NCBI GenBank assembly: GCA_035384565.1
Contig: DAOOIT010000001.1
Coordinates: 62,001-126,000 of the forward strand
Origin: Planctomycetota bacterium
GTDB taxonomy: Bacteria; Planctomycetota; PUPC01; DSUN01
DNA length: 64,000 bases
Direction of reading: 5' to 3'
How positions within the stretch are numbered: position 1 is the stretch's first letter; each line of letters begins with the position of its first letter. The notes under the pieces were generated by a model. That model was not told the DNA's origin. It saw only the letters and a program-made list of their open reading frames with translations, and ran no database searches. Shown piece after piece: positions 48,257 to 55,886 of the stretch. A program made the position numbers and the translations under genes.

Positions 48257-49498
48257 ATGCTCAGACGCTTCAGTGCCCGGGGCTTCAAGTCGCTCGACGA
48301 TGTGACCATTGAGGTCCCCAGGCTGCTAGTGCTCTTCGGCCCCAATGCAGCGGGCAAGAGCAACTTCCTCGAGGCCCTCCAGTGCCTCTCCCGGCTGGTG
48401 ACCGAGCGTACAGTCAAGGATGCTCTAACGGAGCCGATCCGCGGGTATCCAGTCGAAGCGTTCCGCATGCCTCCGGGTGGACTCCGAGACCTGATGAACC
48501 TTCAGCGGGTGTCATTCTGCCTGGGGGCTGATGTGCTGCCGAAGTCCGAACCTCGCGCGCTGAGATACAGGGTAGAGATCTCCGGTGACCCGAGAACTGG
48601 CTCCTTCGGTGTTGCCGATGAGTACCTTGCTGGCCTGCAAAGCAAGAAGGACAAGACGCTCGGAAAGCCCGTGATCGAGAGACAGGGGGACCGGTTCGTG
48701 GTGAGAGTCAGGGGAAAGCCAGCGCACCCGAAGTACGAGAGCATAGGTACCAATCACACGACTGCGTCCGTCCCGTCCTACACGGGAAGCAACTACCCAC
48801 ACATTGACCAGCTCCGGAGGGAGTTGGGCGCTTGGCGAACCTACTACCTAGACCCGCGAGTGGCCATGCGTGAGGCTAGGCCGCCATCAGAGGTCAACGA
48901 TGTTGGGCCGTTGGGGGAGACGGTTGCGCCGTATCTCTATCGACTCAAGGTTGAGCACCCCAAGTGCTTCGAGGGCGTCCGGCGGACTCTGCGTACGCTC
49001 ATTCCCTCCGTCGAAGGTGTGGATGTTGGCCTTGACAGGGACCGAGGGCATCTGGAGATCGTGGTACAGCAGAACGGCGTGCAGTACTCCACCCGCGTGA
49101 TCTCCGAAGGCACGCTGCGGGTTCTCGCTCTATGCTCGCTTTGTGTGAACCCGTGGCGTCCGGCGCTGGTAGCCTTCGAAGAACCGGAGAATGGTGTGCA
49201 CCCCCGTCGGCTGGACCTGATCGCGGAGATGCTTGTGTCGCTGGCCACGGAGGGTGCCACGCAGGTCGTAGTGACAACTCACTCGCCGCGGTTCTGCGAC
49301 GCGGTATGGAAGCGGCGCGAACCCGGCGGGGAGGTCGCCCTTTACGCTGTCCGCAGGGAACGAGCCAGGACTGTCCTAGAACCCTTCGACCCCGCCGGCC
49401 CCCTGTTCAAGGACGTAGATGTCATGCGGGCTCTGACATCCCCAGCAGAGGACGGGGTGTTCGAGTCCCTCATCCAGAGGGGGCTGGTGGATGAGTAG
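48257..49498 (+). CDS. AAA/ABC-type ATPase (OLD/RecF-like), putative defence protein
   Basis: 413 residues from ATG 48257; earlier in-frame codons lie at or before the promoter's start site. Walker A is LFGPNAAGKSNFLEAL (residues about 24-39), a signature-like ISEGTLRVLALC follows at about 295, Walker B is LVAFEEPENGVHPRR, and an H-loop His is in VVTTHSPRFCD. This is the AAA_21/AAA_15 class that includes the ATPase of OLD, Gabija-like and AbiL/RloA systems. No nuclease domain is fused. It overlaps the next gene by 8 nt. An anti-phage role is inferred from domain, partner and mobility, not shown. Confidence 0.82.
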   Translation: MLRRFSARGFKSLDDVTIEVPRLLVLFGPNAAGKSNFLEALQCLSRLVTERTVKDALTEPIRGYPVEAFRMPPGGLRDLMNLQRVSFCLGADVLPKSEPRALRYRVEISGDPRTGSFGVADEYLAGLQSKKDKTLGKPVIERQGDRFVVRVRGKPAHPKYESIGTNHTTASVPSYTGSNYPHIDQLRRELGAWRTYYLDPRVAMREARPPSEVNDVGPLGETVAPYLYRLKVEHPKCFEGVRRTLRTLIPSVEGVDVGLDRDRGHLEIVVQQNGVQYSTRVISEGTLRVLALCSLCVNPWRPALVAFEEPENGVHPRRLDLIAEMLVSLATEGATQVVVTTHSPRFCDAVWKRREPGGEVALYAVRRERARTVLEPFDPAGPLFKDVDVMRALTSPAEDGVFESLIQRGLVDE

Positions 49499-50102
49499 GT
49501 CCGTTCAGATAGATCTCTTCTGCGAGGACCGCGCGCATGAGGAGCTGCTCAAGCATCTGATCCGTGTCATGTGCCGCCGAGAAAAAACAGATGGCAGGAT
49601 CGAGGTGAGATCGGCGCGGGGCGGACACGGCAAGGCACTCGATGAACTCAGAAGCTACCAGGTTCTTGTTGAGAGAAGGGGCCTCCGACGTCCAGACCTT
49701 CTTGTGGTGGCCATTGATGCCAATTGCAGTTCCTATGCTCCCAAGGTTAGGGAGATAAGGGAGGCGATCAAACCTGACGTTTTCCCATACTGCGCAATCG
49801 CGTGTCCCGACCCCCATATCGAGCGCTGGTACACGGCGGACTCAGACGCGTTCCGCCAAGCTGTGGGCGCAACGCCCCCAGCGGCGGAACCGAGGTGCGA
49901 CAAGCAGTCCCGGAACGTCCTGAAGAAGGCTCTCGCCCACGCTGTCAGGGCCGCGGGTCACCCTGCAATCCTCGGCGGCATCGAGTTCGCGGCTGAACTG
50001 GCCGAGGCGATGGACCTGTTCCGCGCCGGGAAGGCCGATGCGGCCCTGAAGCACTTCGTCGAGGAAGTGATGAGCGCGCTGCGCCAACTGAAGGGTGATT
50101 GA
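49491..50102 (+). CDS. DUF4276/RloB-like TOPRIM-type partner protein
   Basis: 203 residues. Begins with a conserved acidic segment (DLFCEDRAHEELLKHLI), has LLVVAIDAN, an acidic beta strand end, and CPDPHIERWYTADSDAF, the typical DUF4276/RloB landmarks, which recall a TOPRIM-like metal site. The ATG lies within the stop region of the ATPase gene (ATGAGTAG), so the pair is translationally coupled. AAA ATPase plus DUF4276/RloB-type gene pairs are found in mobile DNA and in abortive-infection systems such as AbiL. Probable nuclease-like effector; unproven. Confidence 0.7.
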   Translation: MSRSVQIDLFCEDRAHEELLKHLIRVMCRREKTDGRIEVRSARGGHGKALDELRSYQVLVERRGLRRPDLLVVAIDANCSSYAPKVREIREAIKPDVFPYCAIACPDPHIERWYTADSDAFRQAVGATPPAAEPRCDKQSRNVLKKALAHAVRAAGHPAILGGIEFAAELAEAMDLFRAGKADAALKHFVEEVMSALRQLKGD

Positions 50103-50119
50103 CTCCTGGGGGGAACCGC

Positions 50120-50209
50120 GAGGCCGCTGAGCAGTTCGAGCTGTGGACAGGCCTCCCCGCCCCGCGCGAGATCATGCGCGAAGTGGTGGCGAGACGCCTC
50201 AGTCACTGA
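50120..50209 (+). pseudogene. Displaced aroDE 3' tail (gene fragment)
   Basis: Thirty codons reading EAAEQFELWTGLPAPREIM and on to a TGA at 50207-50209, homologous to the last codons of aroDE (QAVEQFELWTGLPAPRAFM). It has no start and is not a gene by itself. It is best explained as the original or donor tail left behind by an insertion at the 3' end of aroDE. Confidence 0.8.
50129..50166 (+). repeat. 38-bp direct repeat, right (att-like)
   Basis: Exact copy of 48073-48110, in the same orientation, 2056 nt away. With the left copy it brackets the cassette. Confidence 0.85.
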
Positions 50210-50234
50210 TCGGCCCTCGCTGCTCCACCCGACC

Positions 50235-50858
50235 TCACTTGTTGTGGCAGGTGAGGCACAGGGCGCTGCCGTCGGACGTGATGCGCAGGAGATTACCCCC
50301 AGTGTTCTGGGAGTTGTGCACGTCGTGGCACGAGGCGCACTCGAGGTTGCCGGTATTGAACAGCAGATCCCTGGTAATCGAGCCGCCGAGAGCCGTCGTC
50401 TTGCTGCTGGGGTCGAAAAGACCCTTGTCCGCGGCGGCGAGCGCACTGTCATAGACGATGCCGATCGGGTGCGTGCCGCGCAGGTCGGTGCCGATGTGAG
50501 CGTTGCCAGTGATGAACGTCGAGCCCGTGGCGCCGCCGAAGCTGTCGAGGGCCACCGTTCCGTCATGGCAGCTCAAGCATAGCTTCGAGCCGTAATGATC
50601 GGGCTGCGTGGGCGTTGCGTCGAGGGTGGAACTGGAGTACAGAATGTAGGTCGCCGTGGTTGTCTGGTGGTTCCACAGCGGCGCAGCGGTCACCGTCGTG
50701 TCGGCGTTGTGCGGGGTGTGGCACACCTCGCAGATCTTGCCGCCCGACCAGCCCTTGCTGCTGAAATCGTGCTCCGATCCCACGATGCCGGCATGCGTCA
50801 CCAGACAGAGACCGAGCATCGCAACAAACACCACCCCACGAACCCTCTGTGCCACCAT
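50235..50858 (-). CDS. Tetraheme c-type cytochrome
   Basis: 207 residues from ATG 50858 (AAAGGAG 8 nt upstream); a signal peptide ends LVTHA. Four CxxCH haem-binding motifs: CEVCH, CLSCH, CASCH and CLTCH, with spaced His residues (NAHIG, THPIG) likely to serve as distal ligands, as in the doubled-CXXCH family. Periplasmic electron carrier; partners are unknown and no other respiratory gene is adjacent. The promoter is about 155 nt upstream, giving an unusually long leader. The gene follows the inserted cassette on the opposite strand. Confidence 0.85.
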   Translation of the reverse strand: MVAQRVRGVVFVAMLGLCLVTHAGIVGSEHDFSSKGWSGGKICEVCHTPHNADTTVTAAPLWNHQTTTATYILYSSSTLDATPTQPDHYGSKLCLSCHDGTVALDSFGGATGSTFITGNAHIGTDLRGTHPIGIVYDSALAAADKGLFDPSSKTTALGGSITRDLLFNTGNLECASCHDVHNSQNTGGNLLRITSDGSALCLTCHNK

Positions 50859-51011
50859 GCGGCCACTCCTTTGCTGCCAACGCAGCGTGGTCCCCGCCAA
50901 GGGAATCCCAGGCCCCGGGAAGCTCAGGGAGAGAAGCCAACACGGGCGAGACAAGCGCAGCATCGGGCCATCGAGGCTGGCGCCGCGATGGCTATCACAG
51001 CGTGATACCTG

Positions 51012-51040
51012 ATTTTACCCCCACAGCGCACCGTTGTCAA
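51012..51040 (-). promoter_or_regulatory. Promoter of the tetraheme cytochrome gene
   Basis: Minus strand TTGACA-N17-TAAAAT, one of the strongest in the window. The predicted start near 51005 falls in a palindrome TATCAC-AGC-GTGATA (50993-51007), a possible repressor site. The transcript would carry a leader of about 147 nt before ATG 50858. Copy B of the structured element begins 26 nt upstream of the -35. Confidence 0.65.
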
Positions 51041-51065
51041 GGCGCCCGAAGAGCTACCCCGGTTC

Positions 51066-51416
51066 ATCAGGGTTCAGCGATCCTGACGTGGTAGCCGCTG
51101 GGGAGTGTGGGACGACGACGGAGGCCCCAGCGTAAGCCACACCATAACCGTATACGTTGCAATTCCTTACGCTCTCATGCCATCCCATCTCATACTTGCT
51201 CATCCCGCAGATGAGCGAGCATGGCCGGAACCACGAGAATCGCCAATCCTCGCCCATCTACCCATGCTGTATCACTCTCCCCCTCTCAGGATTGATACAG
51301 CATGGGCAGGCTACGCCCGCCAGGCGCTCGGCACAGCCCTTCCCAGGAACCGCCAAGTCCACAACGATCAGGAATGCCCACACCCTGCACGCCCAGTCGA
51401 GTCGAACTCGCCAAAC
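51066..51416. ncRNA. Candidate structured noncoding element, copy B
   Basis: 351 nt, homologous throughout to 4622-4973. The main hairpin is 51262-51274 (CCATGCTGTATCA) with 51293-51305 (TGATACAGCATGG), again around an 18-nt loop. A second hairpin is CTTGCTCATC / GATGAGCGAG around CCGCA, and the small palindrome is CGTATACG at 51149-51156, where copy A has CATATATG. The two small arms changed together there too. Located upstream of the cytochrome promoter and downstream of the chagasin-like gene. The remaining 110 nt to 51527 show nothing recognised. Confidence 0.65.
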
Positions 51417-51527
51417 GGCGAAAGCCCGCTACTCCCATATTCGCAGTGGGGGATTGGGCGCCGGGCGCACCGCTGCGGGGTAATGGGGGCGATGGGCCGG
51501 CCCCCTGCACCACGTGCGCCGCGTCTC

Positions 51528-52295
51528 TCAGAGCAGGCCCGATTTCTGCGCCGGGGCAGTCACGCGAATCGTCACAATGAACTCCCTGACCAGCGCAGTG
51601 GCTCCACGGATCGTGGGTCCGGGGCCGCCGGGCAGGACGTAGACGACGCGCAACCTCGCCTGGCCGGGCTTGACGGCCCTGTAGCGGAAGACGTAGGTGC
51701 CAAGAGCCTTGTCGGCCGCGCCCGGCTTGGGCGTGAAGATGAGCCGGGGCGATACCCCGACCTCGCCCGGCTGCGCTCCCTCGCGCTGCACGGCGTCGCC
51801 CTCGGGCGCGTTCGCCTCCCAACCCGTCCCCGGGCGGTCGCCCACGAGCCGCACCTCGATAGGCTGGCCAACCGAGGCGTCCAGGGTCTTTCCGTTGTCG
51901 CGCTCCCGGATGACGAGGAGCTGTTCGCCCATCTTTTCGGCGATCTGGCGCAGGGCGGCGAACTGGGCGGGGGCGACCTCCTTGCCGAGGGCGTGCTTGC
52001 AGCCGGTAAAGAGCTCGACCACGCGTGCCGGCTTCGCATCGGCCGCGGCAGCGTAGAGTTCCAGCTCGGCATCGCGATCGCAGGCGCCGTTGCGCGCGTG
52101 CTCGGAATCCGGCCCCTTCTCGACCTGCGCGACCCAGGCGAGCACCGCCCGGAGACCCTCGGGCGAGCGAATGAGGAACTCCTCGCCGCCCACATAGTAG
52201 CGCAGGCGCGCGAGCGCGTAGACCGGGGCCTCTTCGTCCTTCGCCCACAGGCTGCCCGCCAGTGCAAGAGCCAGCAGGATACGTGCCGTTCGCAT
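51528..52295 (-). CDS. Secreted protein with chagasin-like (I42) domain
   Basis: 255 residues from ATG 52295; signal peptide ends AGSLWA. The first half (about 25-150) is helical and unassigned. The second half resembles the chagasin/I42 family of cysteine-protease inhibitors: VGQPIEVRLVGDRPGTGWEA corresponds to the N-P-T-T-G loop region, and ALGTYVFRYRAVKPGQARLRVVY to the later strands. Loop residues are degenerate (PGTGW), so inhibition of a protease is uncertain. Monocistronic; no papain-like protease gene is in the window. Confidence 0.6.
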   Translation of the reverse strand: MRTARILLALALAGSLWAKDEEAPVYALARLRYYVGGEEFLIRSPEGLRAVLAWVAQVEKGPDSEHARNGACDRDAELELYAAAADAKPARVVELFTGCKHALGKEVAPAQFAALRQIAEKMGEQLLVIRERDNGKTLDASVGQPIEVRLVGDRPGTGWEANAPEGDAVQREGAQPGEVGVSPRLIFTPKPGAADKALGTYVFRYRAVKPGQARLRVVYVLPGGPGPTIRGATALVREFIVTIRVTAPAQKSGLL

Positions 52296-52372
52296 GAGCG
52301 TAACCCTCTCGCAACAGGGATGGCCGGCTGCTACCGCCTCGGCCGCGAACCGGTCTGCATTCTTCCGTGCAG

Positions 52373-52421
52373 CGACAAGCCTCTCGCTTGTCGAAAACCA
52401 CCGCAAGCGGGATGCTTGCGG
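52373..52421. repeat. Two adjacent small palindromes
   Basis: CGACAAGC/GCTTGTCG around CTCTC (52373-52393) and CCGCAAGC/GCTTGCGG around GGGAT (52401-52421), each with an 8-bp stem and 5-nt loop. REP-like intergenic repeats. The rest of this 292-nt gap contains only the promoter at 52535. Confidence 0.6.
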
Positions 52422-52534
52422 CTACGCTTGAAGCCCTGGCCCATGCCGCTGGTTCCGGCCACGGCAGACGGATTCGCGGCCGGAGCAGTATCTTTCTCTT
52501 AGACGCCGGCAGCGGACCGCGGGTTCCCCGCAGC

Positions 52535-52563
52535 TTGCGCAACGGCCCGACGCAGGATAAGAT
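52535..52563 (+). promoter_or_regulatory. Promoter of the prepilin peptidase gene
   Basis: TTGCGC-N17-TAAGAT. The start site near 52570 means ATG 52588 is the start; the upstream GTG 52564 would not be transcribed. Confidence 0.5.
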
Positions 52564-52587
52564 GTGCGGCAGGAGAGAAAAGCCCGC

Positions 52588-53478
52588 ATGCTCACGTCCT
52601 CGGTGGTCCTCGCTTGCGCATTCGCCTTCATGCTGGGGGCTGTGACGGGCAGCTTCCTGAACGTGTGCATCCATCGGCTGCCGCGGGGCTTCCTGCTGCA
52701 CAAGCCGCCCAGCCACTGCCCCTTCTGCAACGTGCCGATCCGCTGGCACGACAACATCCCGATCCTCAGCTACCTGCTGCTCGGGCGGCGCTGCCGCTTC
52801 TGCGGCATCCGCATCTCGCCGCGCTACGCGCTGGTGGAGGCGCTCACGGGGGGGCTCTTCGCCTACGTGACGTGGCGGCTGGCAGGGGGCGCGCAGGCGG
52901 ACTATGCTCGACTGGGCGTCTACGCGGCTCTGACGGCGGCGCTGGTGGCGGCGAGCTTCATTGACATCGAGTTCCGCATCATCCCCGACGAGATCAGCCT
53001 GCCCGGCGCCCTGCTGGCGCCGCTGGCGAGCGTGGTGTGGCCCTCGCTGCACGAGATTGGCGAGCCGATTCTCGTCCGGCCCCTGGCCGGCCTGGCCGGG
53101 CTGACGCCGCTGGCGGCCCCGCGGGGATGCGCGCTCGTGGCCTCGCTGCTCGGCCTGGCCGTAGGGGCGGGCGTCATCTGGGTGCTGGGCGTGGTGGGCC
53201 GGGCGGCCTTCCGCAAGGAGGCGATGGGCTTTGGCGACGTGAAGCTGATGGCCATGGCCGGCGGTGTGCTGGGCTGGAAGCTGGCGCTGCTGGGCATCGT
53301 GCTGGGCGCGTTCGTGGGGGCGGCCGGCGGCCTGCTGATGCTGCTGCGCACCCGCGACACGCGGCTGCCCTTCGGCCCTTACCTCTCCATCGGCTGCTTT
53401 GCGGCGATGCTCCACGCACAGGATATCGCCGCGCTCTTCGACCGCCTCGCCTCCGCCCTCCAGCCCACGCTGCAATAG
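52588..53478 (+). CDS. pilD: Type IV prepilin peptidase / N-methyltransferase
   Basis: 296 residues from ATG 52588. Inner-membrane aspartic protease that removes prepilin leader peptides and methylates the new N-terminus. The N-terminal domain carries the zinc site (CPFCN and CRFCG) next to GSFLNVCIHRLP; the two catalytic Asp motifs are FIDIEFRIIPDE and GFGDVKLM. Six or more hydrophobic helices. Could serve type IV pili or a type II secretion system; no pilin gene is adjacent. AGGAG is 12 nt upstream, slightly long. Confidence 0.93.
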   Translation: MLTSSVVLACAFAFMLGAVTGSFLNVCIHRLPRGFLLHKPPSHCPFCNVPIRWHDNIPILSYLLLGRRCRFCGIRISPRYALVEALTGGLFAYVTWRLAGGAQADYARLGVYAALTAALVAASFIDIEFRIIPDEISLPGALLAPLASVVWPSLHEIGEPILVRPLAGLAGLTPLAAPRGCALVASLLGLAVGAGVIWVLGVVGRAAFRKEAMGFGDVKLMAMAGGVLGWKLALLGIVLGAFVGAAGGLLMLLRTRDTRLPFGPYLSIGCFAAMLHAQDIAALFDRLASALQPTLQ

Positions 53479-53498
53479 GGACGCGACTGAGCATGACA

Positions 53499-53531
53499 AG
53501 GCCCCCGCCAAGCGATGCTCGACGGGGGCCT
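53499..53531 (+). terminator. Terminator hairpin after pilD
   Basis: AGGCCCCCG and CGGGGGCCT pair perfectly (9 bp) around a 15-nt loop, 20 nt past the stop codon. No U-tract. Confidence 0.5.
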
Positions 53532-53606
53532 CGGCGTTGCGGAGGGAGACCGCCTAGCCCGCATTTCCCACCAGCCCGCCAGCCTGGGAGTGCGGAACGC
53601 CCCCTT

Positions 53607-53736
53607 CTTGTCATGCTGAGCCTGTCGAAGCACCTTTCGGAGGAGCGGCCGCCGACAACGGAGTGTGCCCTGTGATGTCAGTCTGCCCCCTTGAAAGGTT
53701 CCTCGACTTCGCTCCGCTCCGCTCGGAATGACAGGG
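53607..53736. repeat. Inverted-end intergenic repeat element
   Basis: The left end (TGTCATGCTGAGC, GTCGAAGCACCTTTC) reappears inverted at the right end (GAAAGGTTCCTCGAC, GCTCGGAATGACAGG). The ends pair with a 10-nt size difference around about 55 nt. Noncoding, MITE-like or dispersed palindromic repeat between convergent genes. Confidence 0.6.
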
Positions 53737-53776
53737 TTTCTTGCGCGGCTCCTGCGGGGCCGGTGAGAGATGCGGG

Positions 53777-54625
53777 CTAGAACCGCGCGATGCCGGCGCA
53801 GATGAGGGTCACGGCGAAGAGAATGGCCGCCACGTAGACGATGGCCTGCCGGCGCGGCGCCTGCGTGGTGTGCTGGAACACGTGGTAGAAGAGGAGGATG
53901 CTGGCCGGCATCGCAGCGACGACCAGCCCCTGGAACCACAGGTGCAGCCAGCCGAACACGAAGGCCACGGCCGAGGCGGCCACGATCGGGACGTAGGAGA
54001 TCGCGAGCACGGCCAGGGCCTTCGGCAGCGCCTCGGGCACCCGCAGGATGGCCGCCATCACGAGCATGAGCGCGGCGAAGAGAATGCCCACGGCGATCGC
54101 GTCCATGAGCATCGTCTTGAAGAAGGTCGCCACCGCGCTCTCGCCATAACCCCCGCCGCCGCCCGCCATGGCCCGGCCGAGGGCCTCGAAGGCCCCCTCC
54201 AGGCCGCTCGCGCGGCTCAACGAGGCGTGCACCTGGAGGGCCAGAAGCCCGGCCAAGAGCACCTTGAGCCCGATCCACACGGCGGCGAAAACGGGGCACT
54301 TCTTGTCGGCCACGGCGGCGGAACCCGCATCGGGGTCTCGCACGATGGCCATCGTGTCGCCGAGCAGGCCCGTGAAGAATTCCGCGGCAGGGCTGGGGCC
54401 GGCCGGCCCGGCGGGGGCCGCGGGCGGCGGGCCGGGCGGGAGCGATTTCGCCGCTTCCGCGAACTCCGGCACGTCGGCGACCGGTTTCCATTCGGCCATG
54501 CCCTCCTTCCACACCACATCGCCGCGGCCCACCTCGCCGCGGCCCAGCATGGCCCGGACGTCCTCCTCAGCGAACGGCCCTTTCTGCTGGCCGCCCTGGC
54601 CGACATACCAGATCGCATCTGCCAT
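53777..54625 (-). CDS. Membrane protein with GYF_2 (DUF4339) domain
   Basis: 282 residues. Residues 1-55 are a GYF_2/DUF4339 domain (IWYVGQGGQQKGPFAEEDVRAML...VVWKEGMAEWKPV), usually a peptide-binding or regulatory module. A Pro/Ala linker follows, then about five transmembrane helices, resembling a Yip1-like membrane domain. Function unknown. ATG 54625 has AAGGAG 8 nt upstream; the gene starts 54 nt after its paralog, so both are probably one transcript. Confidence 0.8.
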   Translation of the reverse strand: MADAIWYVGQGGQQKGPFAEEDVRAMLGRGEVGRGDVVWKEGMAEWKPVADVPEFAEAAKSLPPGPPPAAPAGPAGPSPAAEFFTGLLGDTMAIVRDPDAGSAAVADKKCPVFAAVWIGLKVLLAGLLALQVHASLSRASGLEGAFEALGRAMAGGGGGYGESAVATFFKTMLMDAIAVGILFAALMLVMAAILRVPEALPKALAVLAISYVPIVAASAVAFVFGWLHLWFQGLVVAAMPASILLFYHVFQHTTQAPRRQAIVYVAAILFAVTLICAGIARF

Positions 54626-54679
54626 CGCGGGTCTCCTTGACGGGATCGTGCGGGAAGCCGGCCCTTCGGGCTGTGCTCC

Positions 54680-55795
54680 CTACGACGAGCGGTCGGTGTT
54701 CCGCGCGATGCGGAAGATCGCGTAGGCGATCTCGACGCCCAGCATCGCGAGCAGGTAGGCCACGTAGGCCAGCAGCGGGGCCACGCCGGCCGCCATCACC
54801 AACTGGTTAGCCATCTCGTACGACATGGCCGCGGACATCACGGCGAACTGGTCGCTGCCCCACGTGCCGAACATCGAGAAGGTCGCCCACACGGTGCCCG
54901 CCGCGGCACCCGCGCCGAGGACGACGGGGGTGACCGCCAGCACGCAGCGGTAGACGAAGGTGAGGATCGCCAGGGCCGTCTCCCCCGCGCGCGCCTTCTT
55001 CGGGTCGTGCTCGATGTTCAGGCATTCCTTCGGGTTGAGACAGAAGATCGCCAGGTGTGCGAGCAACGCGCAGGCCACAAGCATGGGCAGCAACGGGCTG
55101 AACGCCCGCATGTTGATCGCGGTGATGACGCCGTTCACCAGCGCGCCAATCGCCCCGAGGGCCGAGAGCAGGCCCAAGCAGTCCATGAACGCCTTCGACG
55201 ACATGACGTGGGTTTCGCCGGCGAGGATCTGCTGGCCGGCGTTGCCGAACTTGGCGGCGATATAGTGCAGCACAACGGCGATAAGGACCCCCTGGAGGCC
55301 GCCCAGGACGGGGCTGAAGCTCGATGCCTTGATGGCGCCCACGATGCCGGCGACCAGCCACACGAGGCCCGCGAAGACGAGCGCGATGCAGCCGATGCGG
55401 GTGAGGAGGCGCTGGTAGCGGCGGAAGCCCTCGGGCCGCGCGCCCAGGAACCGCACGCAGCCGAGCAGCTTCTCGATGAGCGATACGATGGGCGAGCTGA
55501 CGGCCTCCTCCGCCGTGCCGCCCGCAAAGAGGTCGTGGAAGAACTTGCCGAAGGCGCTCGGCCCGGCGGGCGCCAGGGGCGCCACGGGCGCGCGGGGCGG
55601 GACCGGCGGCCCGGCCGGCGCCGCGCCGGCGAACCCGGGCACGGTGCCGATCGCTGCCCATTCCGCCATGCCGTCCCTCCACACGAGATCGGCTGCCGTG
55701 ATCTCCCCGCGGGCGAGCATGCCCCGGAGGTCGGCCTCCGAGACGGGGCCCCGCTGTTGGCCGGCCTGAATCACGTACCACGCCGCGTCCGCCAT
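54680..55795 (-). CDS. Membrane protein with GYF_2 domain, paralog
   Basis: 371 residues from ATG 55795 (AGGAGG 7 nt upstream). The same design as the neighbour: N-terminal GYF_2 domain (AWYVIQAGQQRGPVSEADLRGML...LVWRDGMAEW), Pro-rich linker, then a larger set of about seven hydrophobic helices (GCIALVFAGLVWLVAGIVGA, LLPMLVACALLAHLAIF). Function unknown. First gene of the pair. Confidence 0.8.
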   Translation of the reverse strand: MADAAWYVIQAGQQRGPVSEADLRGMLARGEITAADLVWRDGMAEWAAIGTVPGFAGAAPAGPPVPPRAPVAPLAPAGPSAFGKFFHDLFAGGTAEEAVSSPIVSLIEKLLGCVRFLGARPEGFRRYQRLLTRIGCIALVFAGLVWLVAGIVGAIKASSFSPVLGGLQGVLIAVVLHYIAAKFGNAGQQILAGETHVMSSKAFMDCLGLLSALGAIGALVNGVITAINMRAFSPLLPMLVACALLAHLAIFCLNPKECLNIEHDPKKARAGETALAILTFVYRCVLAVTPVVLGAGAAAGTVWATFSMFGTWGSDQFAVMSAAMSYEMANQLVMAAGVAPLLAYVAYLLAMLGVEIAYAIFRIARNTDRSS

Positions 55796-55886
55796 CTCTC
55801 GCCTCCTACCCAGAGAACGGAGCGCCATGGCCTGAGGCCAGGGCGCCTTGCGCCGCGGCCCAGACCCTGTCTGCCGGCAACGCGCC

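Larger units (their letters stand above)
48154..50128 (+). mobile_element. Inserted two-gene cassette at the aroDE 3' end
   Basis: About 2 kb between the aroDE stop and the displaced aroE tail, holding an ATPase gene and a DUF4276-like gene with their own promoter. Codon third positions are visibly less G/C-rich than in the neighbours (for example gat, gtt, ata, agg codons). No integrase or transposase is inside, so movement in trans or loss of the integrase is assumed. Confidence 0.65.
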
